Source: Acidobacteriota bacterium (GTDB lineage: Bacteria > Acidobacteriota > Blastocatellia > Pyrinomonadales > Pyrinomonadaceae). From it: a DNA stretch of 38,286 nucleotides. The notes below the pieces were generated by a model that worked only from the letters and a program-made list of their open reading frames with translations, was not told the DNA's origin and ran no database searches. The DNA is taken from NCBI GenBank assembly GCA_019639135.1, contig JAHBSL010000028.1, forward strand, positions 1-38,286. Direction: 5' to 3'. The position numbers and the translations under genes were made by a program. Shown piece after piece: positions 26,101-33,366 of this stretch (the first letter of the stretch is position 1; each line of letters begins with the position of its first letter).

Positions 26101-26268
26101 GGGAAACGTGTGCCCGTGCCCGCCGGTGCCGATGAACGGATTGACCCAGCGGGTGTAGTCACGAGCTTGGGCCGCGGCCGTGAGCAACAAGCATTGAGCG
26201 GCAAGCAGCGTCAGAATAACGGTGATGAACCGGCGGCTCGTTCTAATCGATCTACTTACTGTCTTCAT
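23119..26268 (-). CDS. GH92 alpha-1,2-mannosidase with C-terminal carbohydrate modules
   Basis: A 1049-residue exported exo-mannosidase. Residues 1-36 form a signal peptide. The GH92 N-terminal domain opens with VNPFIGTGGHGHTFPGATVP and SSGYHYSDDIIYGFSHKHLS. The catalytic domain shows YTVFSLWDTFRATHPLYTII, GNEPSHHIPYLFTYAG and GNEDAGQMSAWYILSASGFY, where the general acid and base residues of GH92 lie. After about residue 820 come a chitobiase-type C-terminal domain (RYTTDGSQPTRRSKLYIAPF) and a discoidin-like F5/8 domain at the end. GH92 enzymes need calcium and trim mannans or N-glycans. About 43 residues (roughly 355-398) come from a palindromic repeat in the gene, inserted between HQLG and DHYTVFSLWDT. 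GGAG lies upstream of the ATG. Confidence 0.9.
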   Translation of the reverse strand: MKTVSRSIRTSRRFITVILTLLAAQCLLLTAAAQARDYTRWVNPFIGTGGHGHTFPGATVPFGMVQLSPDTRIDNWDGSSGYHYSDDIIYGFSHKHLSGTGIPDGCDILFMPTKPGWVIPSAGHVTKDSYPSKFSHQNERAEPGYYSVLLDDENILAELTATTRVGLHRYTFAESKIGEIVLDLQWRDKLLESDVQFIDDRRIEGFRRSQSWAKDQKVYFAAEFSQSFRAPRGGANLGRAPGTVLNSENKKSHAFFAFDTSVERQVLLKVAISYVSIEGARKNLEAELPHWDFDKVRADAKAAWNKELSKIEVSGGTDEQTTNFYTALYHTMIHPNVFNDVDGQYKGHDGKVHQLGSADTPVRMSVASTRIKVNESKSSTGNRSLAGGTGDADKSVRAPSDHYTVFSLWDTFRATHPLYTIIDQRRTVDYINSFIRIYEQGGRLPVWELWGEETDTMIGYHSVSVIADAMAKGIKGFDYEKAYAAAKHSANLDHHGLAAYKRRGYISAEDDNESVSKTLEYAYNDWCIAQMAKILTERKKRNGRITRKSIRYAYDDRLFSFRAKHFENLYDPNTRFFRPKQNGGFIRPFAPNEVTFHFTEGNSWQYSFFVPHDVSRLIELEDGPEYFAGKLERLFTTNEKLTGRFQPDITGLIGQYAHGNEPSHHIPYLFTYAGQPWRAQKYVRKIMDEFYRNAPDGLIGNEDAGQMSAWYILSASGFYPVAPGSPVYAFGTPLFPEMKYNLENGKTFTIRADGVSAENIYVAGAMLNGRPQTKAFLNHADVMNGGELVFTMSPSPVVDAFTEFPVSSTAGWSAPVLTISADRVFRQSTRVFMNTIAKDVEIRYTTDGSQPTRRSKLYIAPFVIDKTTRIRAIAMPPKGQPSYEVEAVFTKRENDWSVLSTSGYSTQYTGGGDDAMVDGLRGTRNFASGEWQGYQGKVLEAVIDLKERRRVMEVGGSFLQTTRSWIWMPSRIEFEASDDGVTFRKIAEIKTDVPLTDETPQVKEFLTKLTAPVTGRYIRVRAFNIGPIPAWHPGAGGDPWIFVDEVIIR
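25073..25202. repeat. In-frame palindromic element inside the GH92 gene
   Basis: Outer arms 25073-25097 and 25178-25202 are inverted copies with 24 of 25 matches. Each arm is itself a hairpin (GCGGACA/TGTCCGC). The interior has more perfect palindromes: CGCCGG/CCGGCG, GTCGAAGACTTCGAC and GCGTCG/CGACGC. The 130-base element contains no stop in the gene's frame and adds about 43 residues. Confidence 0.85.
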
Positions 26269-26430
26269 TTAGTTTCGGCTCCTCCAGTTCGTCAAATACA
26301 CGTGCAAAGTGAGGAAATCGGCGAAAAAGACATTTTCACTGCTGTTCAAACCATCCGAACGCCCGTTCAAACGATTCCAACGCACGATAAAACCGTTCCG
26401 CTAAGCAAAAAAATGGTTCAGCGTACCAAT

Positions 26431-28749
26431 TTAGTGCACAAATTCGCCGCCCCAGGCCTGCGTCAGGCCGCGGCCCTTGATGCCCCAGCGGAAGCGGAAA
26501 GACGAATCGCCGCCGCGGTGGTTGTAGCGTATCGACATCTTGTGCAGCCCGGCCTTGAGCGGAACGATCGCCGAGCGAATCTTGCGGTCTCGCGTTCCGG
26601 CGTCGTCGATGATCCTGCTATCGCCGAGCACGACGGTCGCGTCCCATGTGGAATCGATCTGAAACTCATAAACGCCGTCTTCCGGCACGCGGAAAAAGCC
26701 GTCGAAGGTCACTGCGAACGGCTTCTTTAGGTCTGCGCTTTGGGCGAACTGGTTTAGCGAGGTCGAGCGGGTCTCGCCGACGATCGGCGACGGCCCGCCC
26801 TCGAAGGAATTGTCCGAGGTCGTGAAATTGAAACTCAATCCCGGCTTCGCGGCAGTTTTCACATCCGGCTCGCGCATTTTCCCGCGGACGATGGTCGCTG
26901 CATAAACGACGCTCTTGCGGCCGGCGGCGTTGACGACGATGGTCTTCAACGTTTTCACCTCGCCCTCGCCGAGCCGGATCTCGATCGGCCGCGAATAAAC
27001 CGGCGAGCGTTCGTTGGGCGTTGTGCCGTCCGTGGTGATATGCACTCGCGTTCCGGCCGCGGGCTGAAGCTCGATCGAAACACGCTCGCTTTCCGTAACA
27101 ATGTTCTGCAGGCCGCCCGGTTCGGGGATGCGGTAGTTCACACCCTGCTTATCAAGCCGCGGCAAGACCGCATTCAACCGCCGCTGGAAATCGGCGAAGT
27201 CGCGATCCTCTTTCTTTGACCAAAGCACCTCGCTCAGGGCGAGCATCCGCGGGAACGCCATGTATTCGATGTGCTGCGGCGTTTTCATATACTCGGTCCA
27301 GATGTTCGCCTGGCCGCCGATGACGTATTTTGCCTCTTCGGCCGTGAGCTCCGGCGGAACCGGCTCAAAGCTGTAAACCTTTGAAAGCGGAACGTAGCTG
27401 CCGATGTTGAGCGGTTCGTAGGCGGGGTCGCCCTGGCCGTAATCGAAATAGACGTGGGTCGTCGGCGTCATTATCACGTCGTGTTTCGACTTCGCGGCCT
27501 CGATGCCGCCGCGCATTCCGCGCCAGCTCATCACGGTCGCGTTCGGTGCCAGGCCGCCTTCGAGTATCTCGTCCCAGCCGATCATCTTCTTGCCGCGTTT
27601 CGAGAGGTGGCGTTCGATGCGGCGGATGAAATAGCTCTGCACCTCGTTTTCGTCTTTCAGGTTTTCGCGTTTCTTCAGCTCCTGTACAAACGCCGATTCT
27701 TTCCAATGATCTTTCAGCACTTCGTCGCCGCCGATGTGGATGTAGGGCGAATCGGGGAACAGAGCGATCGTCTCGTCGAGCACGTCCTCGAGGAACTTGA
27801 ACGTCTCCTCGGTCGGGCAAAAGACCTCCTTGAAAATGCCCCACGTCGTCTGCACCTTGTATTCGTAATCGGCCTTGCAGCCAAATTGCGGATAAGCCGC
27901 GAGCGCCGCCGAGGCATGGCCGGGGAGTTCGATCTCCGGGATGACCGTGATGTGCCGCTCCTTGGCGTAGGCAACGACCTCCCTGATCTGCTCCTGCGTG
28001 TAAAAGCCGCCGTGCGGAATGCCATCGCCGATATAGGGCGAGAAGTTGCGGTCAACCATCGTCTCCGGCCGCCGCGAGCCGACCTCGGTTAGCCGCGGAT
28101 ACTTCTTGATCTCGATCCGCCAGCCCTGATCGTCCGTCAGGTGCCAGTGAAATGTGTTGAACTTGTACTGCGCCATCTGGTCGATGAACTTCTTAACAAA
28201 CCCCACCGGCTGAAAATGCCGCGCAACATCCAAATGCATTCCGCGGTATGCAAAACGAGGTGCATCCACGATTTTGGTTACCGGAATCTTTACTTCCTCA
28301 TTGAACTCTGCTGGAAGTAATTGCTGAACAGTTTGTAAAGCATAGAATTGTCCCGCCCCTGTACCGCCAATATAAATCCTATCCGCTTCAACATTTAGCG
28401 AGTATTTTTCGCGTTTTATCTCATCTGCATTACCTCCCGACGCATCTAGTGCAACGGGTAAAAAAATAATGACATTCCGTTCGGCCGTGAATCCCATTAG
28501 TTCTTCCGATCTATCGACGATCTTTAGCTTGAAGCCATAAGACTTCTGAAAATAACCATTCAGAAGCTCGGCGGAAATAATCCCACCCTGATGCGTTACC
28601 AAGATCCTCGTATCTTTCCGAAGAGTAAAACTTCCCGTTCCGGAATCGACGGTCATAGGCTTCGGAATGATATTGACCTCATTCGAGTGAGCCAAAGCAA
28701 ACGGCACACACAACCCCAAAAAAGCGGCAGCAAAAAAGAAGCGTTTCAT
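26431..28749 (-). CDS. GH20 beta-N-acetylhexosaminidase with PA14 domain
   Basis: A 772-residue exported enzyme that releases terminal GlcNAc or GalNAc. Signal peptide residues 1-20; GH20b domain to about residue 150; catalytic barrel from about 160 (YRGMHLDVARHF, HWHLTDDQGWRIEI). The catalytic pair is D342-E343 in HIGGDEVLKDHW, as in substrate-assisted GH20 enzymes. Residues about 560-610 are a chitobiase C-terminal domain (ITTDGTTPNERSPVYSRPI), and the last 140 residues are a PA14-like carbohydrate-binding module (FFRVPEDGVYEFQIDS ... LKAGLHKMSIRY). It precedes the GH92 gene by 162 bases on the same strand. Together the two could strip GlcNAc and mannose from glycoprotein glycans. Confidence 0.92.
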   Translation of the reverse strand: MKRFFFAAAFLGLCVPFALAHSNEVNIIPKPMTVDSGTGSFTLRKDTRILVTHQGGIISAELLNGYFQKSYGFKLKIVDRSEELMGFTAERNVIIFLPVALDASGGNADEIKREKYSLNVEADRIYIGGTGAGQFYALQTVQQLLPAEFNEEVKIPVTKIVDAPRFAYRGMHLDVARHFQPVGFVKKFIDQMAQYKFNTFHWHLTDDQGWRIEIKKYPRLTEVGSRRPETMVDRNFSPYIGDGIPHGGFYTQEQIREVVAYAKERHITVIPEIELPGHASAALAAYPQFGCKADYEYKVQTTWGIFKEVFCPTEETFKFLEDVLDETIALFPDSPYIHIGGDEVLKDHWKESAFVQELKKRENLKDENEVQSYFIRRIERHLSKRGKKMIGWDEILEGGLAPNATVMSWRGMRGGIEAAKSKHDVIMTPTTHVYFDYGQGDPAYEPLNIGSYVPLSKVYSFEPVPPELTAEEAKYVIGGQANIWTEYMKTPQHIEYMAFPRMLALSEVLWSKKEDRDFADFQRRLNAVLPRLDKQGVNYRIPEPGGLQNIVTESERVSIELQPAAGTRVHITTDGTTPNERSPVYSRPIEIRLGEGEVKTLKTIVVNAAGRKSVVYAATIVRGKMREPDVKTAAKPGLSFNFTTSDNSFEGGPSPIVGETRSTSLNQFAQSADLKKPFAVTFDGFFRVPEDGVYEFQIDSTWDATVVLGDSRIIDDAGTRDRKIRSAIVPLKAGLHKMSIRYNHRGGDSSFRFRWGIKGRGLTQAWGGEFVH

Positions 28750-28784
28750 AATCTTGTATTCAATTTATTGACTGGACCGCACGC

Positions 28785-28840
28785 GTGCCCGCTTGCAGAG
28801 GCCGCAACAACGGCCTAGTTCCCTCAACGCTGACGGGCAC
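28785..28840. repeat. GC-rich nested palindrome between methyltransferase and GH20 genes
   Basis: Outer stem GTGCCCG (28785-28791)/CGGGCAC (28834-28840) and inner stem AGGCCG (28799-28804)/CGGCCT (28811-28816). It lies in a 165-base gap without other signals and has the look of a dispersed REP-type element, though it may also terminate the upstream transcript. Confidence 0.55.
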
Positions 28841-28914
28841 CAGCGTACTCTCGGACGCTCCGCAGGCGGGGACGCCTTAATTGAGCTAAGACCGCTCTGC
28901 CCTCGGGCGGCCGT

Positions 28915-29820
28915 TCACCGCCGGGTCTTTTTTATTAGTTTCAGTCGCTCCGTCTCAAATTCTGCAATTTCCTCCGCGGAAGGCGATGCCGCATCTTCAC
29001 AGAGATGTAAAACAACGAAGAACTGGTTTCCGTAAGTTGGCGAAATGCTATCCACCTTTAGCCGAATGTAACCGAGCATATAAAGCTCAAGCAGCAATAA
29101 CCTGAATGAAGCGGGAGAGAAGACCCAGGCGTGGGCATCCTCATATTTTGCATCTTCTCGTTCAGCGTTTTCCAGAGCGTCGAGTCCCGCCGCTAGAGGA
29201 TAGTTGAACTTTGCAGCTGCTCTGTCCGGTGCGCGAAGCCGCCGGATGGGATTGATATCCACCGTCCGGGTCAGATGATCAAATATCTGTTTGCCGCGGT
29301 GAACTTTTCTCGGTTCGCGATGAACAAGGATCGCATCGCTCGTTACGGTCGGATAACGAAAAGCATCGAAGGAGCAGCGATAATCGGGAAGTATTAGCAG
29401 CAGCCGGCCGCCAGGAGCAAGCAGCTTCCCGATCGAAAGGAGATGCCCGATCAGATCGATCTGATGTTCAAGGGAATGCGAGCTGAAAACGATGTCGAAC
29501 CTCAGCTCGGTCGGGATCAGGTCTTCGATCGGGGAGCCATCTGAAACAAAATCGACATTCTGGATCCGGTCTGTCAGGTGGCCGACGTGCGGGTCGCGGG
29601 CATATTTTGCACGGAGATCGTCCGCCGTGGCGTGGTCAAGATGAAAGACGTTCGGGAACTTATCCTTGGTGAAATGCGGGTTATAGCCGGCGCCGATCTC
29701 GAGGATCAATGCCTGTTCGCTGATGCCGGAAAGGATGGGGCGAACGTAAAGCAGATGGACCACCTTTCCGTAGATCCTGGCTGCGTACCCCATGAAAATG
29801 TCATAAATGCGATAAAACAC
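28915..29820 (-). CDS. Class I SAM-dependent methyltransferase
   Basis: A 301-residue methyltransferase. SAM-binding motif I is ALILEIGAGYNPHF near residue 40, followed by the acidic HLDHATADDL, the DIVFSSHSLEHQID motif and a LLAPGGRLLLILPDYR strand near residue 140. The N-terminal hydrophobic stretch (GKVVHLLYVRPIL) and the general type are common in surface-polysaccharide or lipid-linked methyltransferases. The substrate is unknown. It sits 37 bases beyond the rluD stop on the same strand. Confidence 0.82.
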   Translation of the reverse strand: MFYRIYDIFMGYAARIYGKVVHLLYVRPILSGISEQALILEIGAGYNPHFTKDKFPNVFHLDHATADDLRAKYARDPHVGHLTDRIQNVDFVSDGSPIEDLIPTELRFDIVFSSHSLEHQIDLIGHLLSIGKLLAPGGRLLLILPDYRCSFDAFRYPTVTSDAILVHREPRKVHRGKQIFDHLTRTVDINPIRRLRAPDRAAAKFNYPLAAGLDALENAEREDAKYEDAHAWVFSPASFRLLLLELYMLGYIRLKVDSISPTYGNQFFVVLHLCEDAASPSAEEIAEFETERLKLIKKTRR

Positions 29821-29857
29821 TTCGGTTAGAGTTCCGTTTCGACCGGAGTCGAGTTCC

Positions 29858-30865
29858 TCAGCGGCCGATCAACTTCAACAGATCAGAAAGGTCATCTGGT
29901 ATTTTAGAAGAGAATCGCATCATTTGCATTGTCACCGGATGCAAGAACACTAACTGCTCGGAATGCAGAAAGAAGCGGCCGAGTTTTTCTACTGCTTTCT
30001 TTGTCTCCTGATCGGCGATGGTGTTGTCGCGGCCTTCGTTGTAGGTGGCGTCGCCGACGACCGGGTGGTTGACAGAGGCGAGGTGGACACGGATCTGATG
30101 CGTCCGGCCGGTCTTTATCTCGACCTCAAGCAGCGTGAATTTCTCGAACCGCTGCCGTACTTTCCATATTGAGATCGCCTCGCGGCCATTGGCGGCAACT
30201 GTCATCTTTGTCCTGTGCCAGCGGTCGCGGGCAATCGGTCGGTCGATCGTCCCCGAGTTCTCACGCGGGCTGCCGTGGACAAGAGCAACGTAGCTCTTCT
30301 CGACCGTTCGGTGGCGAAACTGCTCGGCAAGAGCTTCGTGCGTCTCTTCATCCTTGGCAACGACGATCAGGCCGGATGTGTCTTTGTCTAATCTGTGGAC
30401 TATTCCGATTCGAGAAGAAAGAACCACCCCGTCACCCGAAGCGGGTACCACCCCTCCTTCGTAAGGACGGGAGCCTCGGAAATGAAAGGCGATCGCATTT
30501 GCCAGCGTGCCGGTTGCATTGCCTGCTCCGGGATGGACGACCAAGCCGGCGGGTTTGTTGATGACGGCAAGGTAATCATCCTCGTAAACGATGTCGAGTG
30601 GGATATCCTCGGGCTCGAACCGCGACGCCGGCTCTTCTGTCAGGTCAAGGTCGATCTCATCGCCTTCGCGGAGCCTCAGCGAAGGCTTCGCCTTGCGGCC
30701 GTTGACCAGCACATCGCCGTCCGTGATCAGCCGCTGCAGCCGCGAACGCGACCAGCCCTCGACCTTAGTCGCCAGAAACGCATCGAGCCGAACGCCCGCG
30801 TCGTCCGCTCCCGCAGAGAACACGAGTGAATTGTCGTCCTTATTTTCTATCGCGTTCTCGGTCAT
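29858..30865 (-). CDS. rluD: RluD-family 23S rRNA pseudouridine synthase
   Basis: About 335 residues. An S4 RNA-binding domain (RLDAFLATKVEGWSRSRLQR to about residue 90) precedes the catalytic domain with IVYEDDYLAVINKPAGLVVH and the active-site aspartate in GIVHRLDKDTSGLIVVAK. The C-terminus has IKTGRTHQIRVHLASVNHPV. RluD isomerises uridines in helix 69 of 23S rRNA; other RluA-family targets cannot be excluded. A segment of about 20 residues (GSRPYEGGVVPASGDGVVLS) is extra relative to the family and coincides with a dispersed repeat. I use the ATG at 30865; a TTG at 30910 would start inside an AT-rich palindrome. Confidence 0.88.
   Translation of the reverse strand: MTENAIENKDDNSLVFSAGADDAGVRLDAFLATKVEGWSRSRLQRLITDGDVLVNGRKAKPSLRLREGDEIDLDLTEEPASRFEPEDIPLDIVYEDDYLAVINKPAGLVVHPGAGNATGTLANAIAFHFRGSRPYEGGVVPASGDGVVLSSRIGIVHRLDKDTSGLIVVAKDEETHEALAEQFRHRTVEKSYVALVHGSPRENSGTIDRPIARDRWHRTKMTVAANGREAISIWKVRQRFEKFTLLEVEIKTGRTHQIRVHLASVNHPVVGDATYNEGRDNTIADQETKKAVEKLGRFFLHSEQLVFLHPVTMQMMRFSSKIPDDLSDLLKLIGR
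30413..30476. repeat. In-frame repeat segment inside rluD
   Basis: GC-rich segment with hairpins ACCCG/CGGGT (loop CTT) and TCCTT/AAGGA, and a direct repeat of GGGGTGGT. Its style, CCACCCC...CCACCCCTCC, is that of intergenic repeats common in environmental genomes. It stays in the rluD frame and encodes residues about 130-151, just before the catalytic HRLDKDTSG motif. Confidence 0.65.
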
Positions 30866-30882
30866 CGGGGAGCGTCTATTTT

Positions 30883-30966
30883 TACCAATTGACAATGGAT
30901 CAATTGCCAATTGACAATTTCCAAGATCGAATTGGGAATTGTAAATTGTGCCATTGGAAATTGGTA
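30883..30966. repeat. AT-rich long palindrome between lgt and rluD
   Basis: Outer arms TACCAATT (30883-30890) and AATTGGTA (30959-30966) are perfect; the 16-base arms match at 14 positions. Inside, 'CAATTG' and 'ATTGACAATT' units recur. It fills nearly the whole space between the lgt stop (30970) and rluD start (30865). Confidence 0.75.
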
Positions 30967-30969
30967 CGG

Positions 30970-31758
30970 CTACAGGTCCTTTTCCATTCGTTGACGGTAG
31001 CGGATCGCGAAGAATCCGATCGACGCGGCGGCAATAACCAGGCTGACTATCTGTGAGGTTGAAAGGCCGGTCATGGCCGTCAGGCCGAAAAGCTCGCCCC
31101 GCGGATCGTCGCGGATGAATTCGATCAGGAAACGGAAGATCGCGTAGATAATGCCGTAGGCGATCAGCACCTGGCCGTCAAATTTTTTGCGGCGATGGAG
31201 CCAAACAAGCAGGGCAAACACCGCGAGCATCGTAAAGCTTTCGATGAGCTGCGTCGGGTGCAGGTGAACGTTATTTGCGATCGGGACGCCGGTGTATTCG
31301 TGGCCTTTTTCGGTAAAATGAACGCCCCACCAATTCGTCGTCGGCTTGCCCCAGCAGCAGCCGGCTGCAAAGCAACCCTGCCTCCCAAATGCCTGGCCAA
31401 GTGCGACCGCCGGTGCAAAGGCATCGGCAACCTTCCAGAAGGGCAGTTTGTACCACCGGATCAGGATCGCGACCGCCAGGAATCCGCCGATCAGTCCGCC
31501 ATAATAAACCCCGCCCGAACGCAGAAAATCGAGGGTGAAAAGCTGGACATTATCTTCAACAAAGAAGAGAAGTATTTTCGAGCCGAGCAACCCGCCAAGC
31601 AGCGTCCAGAGGCCGAGGTCATAGATCCGCTCCCGCGGCAACCCGTCGCGCTCTGCAAGACGCGAAGCCGCAAAGAGCGCCGCCAGCATCCCCGCCGCAA
31701 GCCAAACACCATAGCTCGTTACGGGAAAATCACCGATGCGGAAAAGTTCTGGATACAT
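30970..31758 (-). CDS. lgt: Prolipoprotein diacylglyceryl transferase
   Basis: A 262-residue membrane enzyme that transfers diacylglycerol from phosphatidylglycerol to the lipobox cysteine of prolipoproteins. Several transmembrane helices are evident. Family motifs are SYGVWLAAGMLAALFAA, SGGVYYGGLIGG, GRQGCFAAGCCWGKP (the Lgt signature region), HPTQLIES and FRFLIEFIRDDPRG. Frame complete. It lies just downstream of lspA, separated only by the four-helix-bundle gene, so lipoprotein-processing steps one and two are encoded side by side. Confidence 0.95.
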   Translation of the reverse strand: MYPELFRIGDFPVTSYGVWLAAGMLAALFAASRLAERDGLPRERIYDLGLWTLLGGLLGSKILLFFVEDNVQLFTLDFLRSGGVYYGGLIGGFLAVAILIRWYKLPFWKVADAFAPAVALGQAFGRQGCFAAGCCWGKPTTNWWGVHFTEKGHEYTGVPIANNVHLHPTQLIESFTMLAVFALLVWLHRRKKFDGQVLIAYGIIYAIFRFLIEFIRDDPRGELFGLTAMTGLSTSQIVSLVIAAASIGFFAIRYRQRMEKDL

Positions 31759-31777
31759 CTAGTTGAAATTCAATAAT

Positions 31778-32206
31778 CAAAAATCAAAACTCAAAAATTA
31801 AGAATCAAAACTTGCCCTAATGGCGGAAGAGTATCTGGTCAGCATCCGGCTTATCTCCTCAAGCCTGTTTCTAAGATCTGCCGTGTCCGCATACCCAAGA
31901 TCCTTCGAAAGTCGAAGATAGTATCTACATTCTTCCAACGACCCAAGTGCAATTCCATAAAAGCGAACCTTGTCACGTTTACTGGCCTTACGAAAACCCT
32001 CGGCAAAATTTGCAGGAATCGAAATCGCAGCCCGTCGAAGTTGAGAAGTAAGACAAAATAATTCGTGCTTTGGGAACCCCTCTGTAACTTTGTAGACCTC
32101 TAGAACAAAGGTGTGAGCTTTTTGCCAGATATCTACGTCCTCAAAACTCTTTGGAGCTGACAAGTTAGCTGGCCTCCCCATTTTGATTTTCGAGTTTTGA
32201 TTTTTG
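31778..32206. mobile_element. Four-helix-bundle gene cassette with inverted-repeat ends
   Basis: A 15-bp perfect inverted repeat, CAAAAATCAAAACTC (31778-31792) and its complement (32192-32206), encloses the four-helix-bundle gene. Both repeats continue as A-rich sequence. The right repeat lies inside the last codons of lspA and the left one covers the stop region of the enclosed gene. This looks like an inserted unit between lspA and lgt. Confidence 0.6.
31798..32181 (-). CDS. Four-helix-bundle protein (23S rRNA intervening-sequence type)
   Basis: A 127-residue all-helical protein with the blocks FEDVDIWQKAHTFVLEVYKV, LTSQLRRAAISIPANFAEGF and YYLRLSKDLGY, typical of the S23/IVS-type four-helix-bundle family. 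These genes occur inside 23S rRNA intervening sequences and also scattered as single genes; their role is unclear. It overlaps the lspA stop by 17 bases, lacks an obvious ribosome site and is enclosed by short inverted repeats, which suggests it arrived as a unit. Confidence 0.88.
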   Translation of the reverse strand: MGRPANLSAPKSFEDVDIWQKAHTFVLEVYKVTEGFPKHELFCLTSQLRRAAISIPANFAEGFRKASKRDKVRFYGIALGSLEECRYYLRLSKDLGYADTADLRNRLEEISRMLTRYSSAIRASFDS

Positions 32207-32692
32207 GTTTTTCTTCACCCAAACCATATCGAGTATCAAGAGCCCGGCGCCGATGACGATCGCCATATCCGCAACGTTGAATGTTGGGTAGTGCCACGAG
32301 CCGAACTGGACGTCGATAAAATCGACCACGAACCCAAGCCGGATGCGGTCGGTCACGTTGCCGATTATCCCGGCAAGCAAAAGTGCTAGAGCCCCGAGCA
32401 CGCGGTCGTCCGAACGCGGTGTCCGCCAAAAAAAGTAGAGCACCAAAACGCCCGCAAACACCGCTACGGCCGAGAGTCCCCATCGGCCAACGTCGCCGTG
32501 ATCGTCCAGCATCGAAAACGCCACACCCGTGTTCTGGGCATAGGCGAAATTAAGAAATCCCGGAATGACCGAAATATCTTCCCCAAACCGAAGACGGCTG
32601 ACGGCCCAGGCCTTCGTCGTCTGGTCGATCATAAAAACCCCGCCGGTTATGACGAGGTAAGCAAGCTTCCACAAAAAGTCTGTTTTATTCAA
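32165..32692 (-). CDS. lspA: Lipoprotein signal peptidase II
   Basis: A 175-residue membrane aspartic peptidase that cleaves signal peptides of lipidated prolipoproteins. Four helices, with DQTTKAWAVSRL, FAYAQNTGVAFSML, IIGNVTDRIRLGFVVDFIDV and PTFNVADMAI; the catalytic aspartates lie in the last two motifs. The start is a TTG at 32692 with GGAAGGA five bases upstream, two bases after the preceding stop. The last 14 or so residues (NQKSKLENQNGEAS) are encoded by the A-rich border of the four-helix-bundle cassette and are probably not native. Confidence 0.92.
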   Translation of the reverse strand: MNKTDFLWKLAYLVITGGVFMIDQTTKAWAVSRLRFGEDISVIPGFLNFAYAQNTGVAFSMLDDHGDVGRWGLSAVAVFAGVLVLYFFWRTPRSDDRVLGALALLLAGIIGNVTDRIRLGFVVDFIDVQFGSWHYPTFNVADMAIVIGAGLLILDMVWVKKNQKSKLENQNGEAS

Positions 32693-32694
32693 GA

Positions 32695-33333
32695 CTATCC
32701 TTCCGACCTATCTTTATCGTGGGATGCAATGACCGCGTTTGCCAGTTCAATGAACTTAACGCGAACAGATTCATCCAAGTTGGATGCAAAATCCGGGCGA
32801 AGCGCTTTGATCTTTATCAGTTCCTGAACATCTGCAAGGTCTTTAAGCCGATCCGGTGCGGTCATCCCGGAAGCAAGCTTAAGCTCGATCAATTTAACTA
32901 ACGTTACCGTCTTCACTCCGTCGATAACCACCGCAAATTCATCCGGAGCCGGGAAAACGATCTCTTTCGGAAGCCCGTCGCCCGGATACTCGCCTTCGGT
33001 TATCACTTCGACCGGAACGTTCTCTTCCGTCGTGCGGAAGCGCTTTGTAGCTCCCTCGAAAGCCGGCCTGTAGCCGAGCCCGACCAATTTCTCACGAAAC
33101 GCCTCGAGCCCTTCACGCGAGAGAAGAATGTCGATGTCCTCAGTAAATCGACGATAGCCGTGCTGGTTCAGGGCGACCGCGCCGATCACAGCGTATTCAA
33201 TGCCGTTACGTTCCAGGTCCGTAACCAAGCGGTGGAGTGCGTCGTTGACCATTCCTTCTCCGCGAAAGAATCGAAGCCCTTCGGCATAGGCCGCCGTCGG
33301 TGACTTGAGCAGTTGTTGAAAGTTGGCTGCCAT
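32695..33333 (-). CDS. Nucleotidyltransferase-fold protein (AbiEii/MNT-like)
   Basis: A 212-residue protein. The nucleotidyltransferase core is recognisable in YAVIGAVALNQHGYRRFTED followed by IDILLSREGLEAF, with the D-x-D metal ligands in TEDIDIL. Later DEFAVVIDGVKTVTLVKLIELKL and DLADVQELIK are typical of AbiEii/AbiGii-like or antitoxin-type nucleotidyltransferases. Whether it is a defence-type enzyme or a general one cannot be told; no cognate partner gene is adjacent. It ends two bases before lspA, so it is in the same transcript as lspA and ileS. Confidence 0.75.
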   Translation of the reverse strand: MAANFQQLLKSPTAAYAEGLRFFRGEGMVNDALHRLVTDLERNGIEYAVIGAVALNQHGYRRFTEDIDILLSREGLEAFREKLVGLGYRPAFEGATKRFRTTEENVPVEVITEGEYPGDGLPKEIVFPAPDEFAVVIDGVKTVTLVKLIELKLASGMTAPDRLKDLADVQELIKIKALRPDFASNLDESVRVKFIELANAVIASHDKDRSEG

Positions 33334-33366
33334 TTCAAAGCCGCCTTTTCTGACGATCTAACTATT

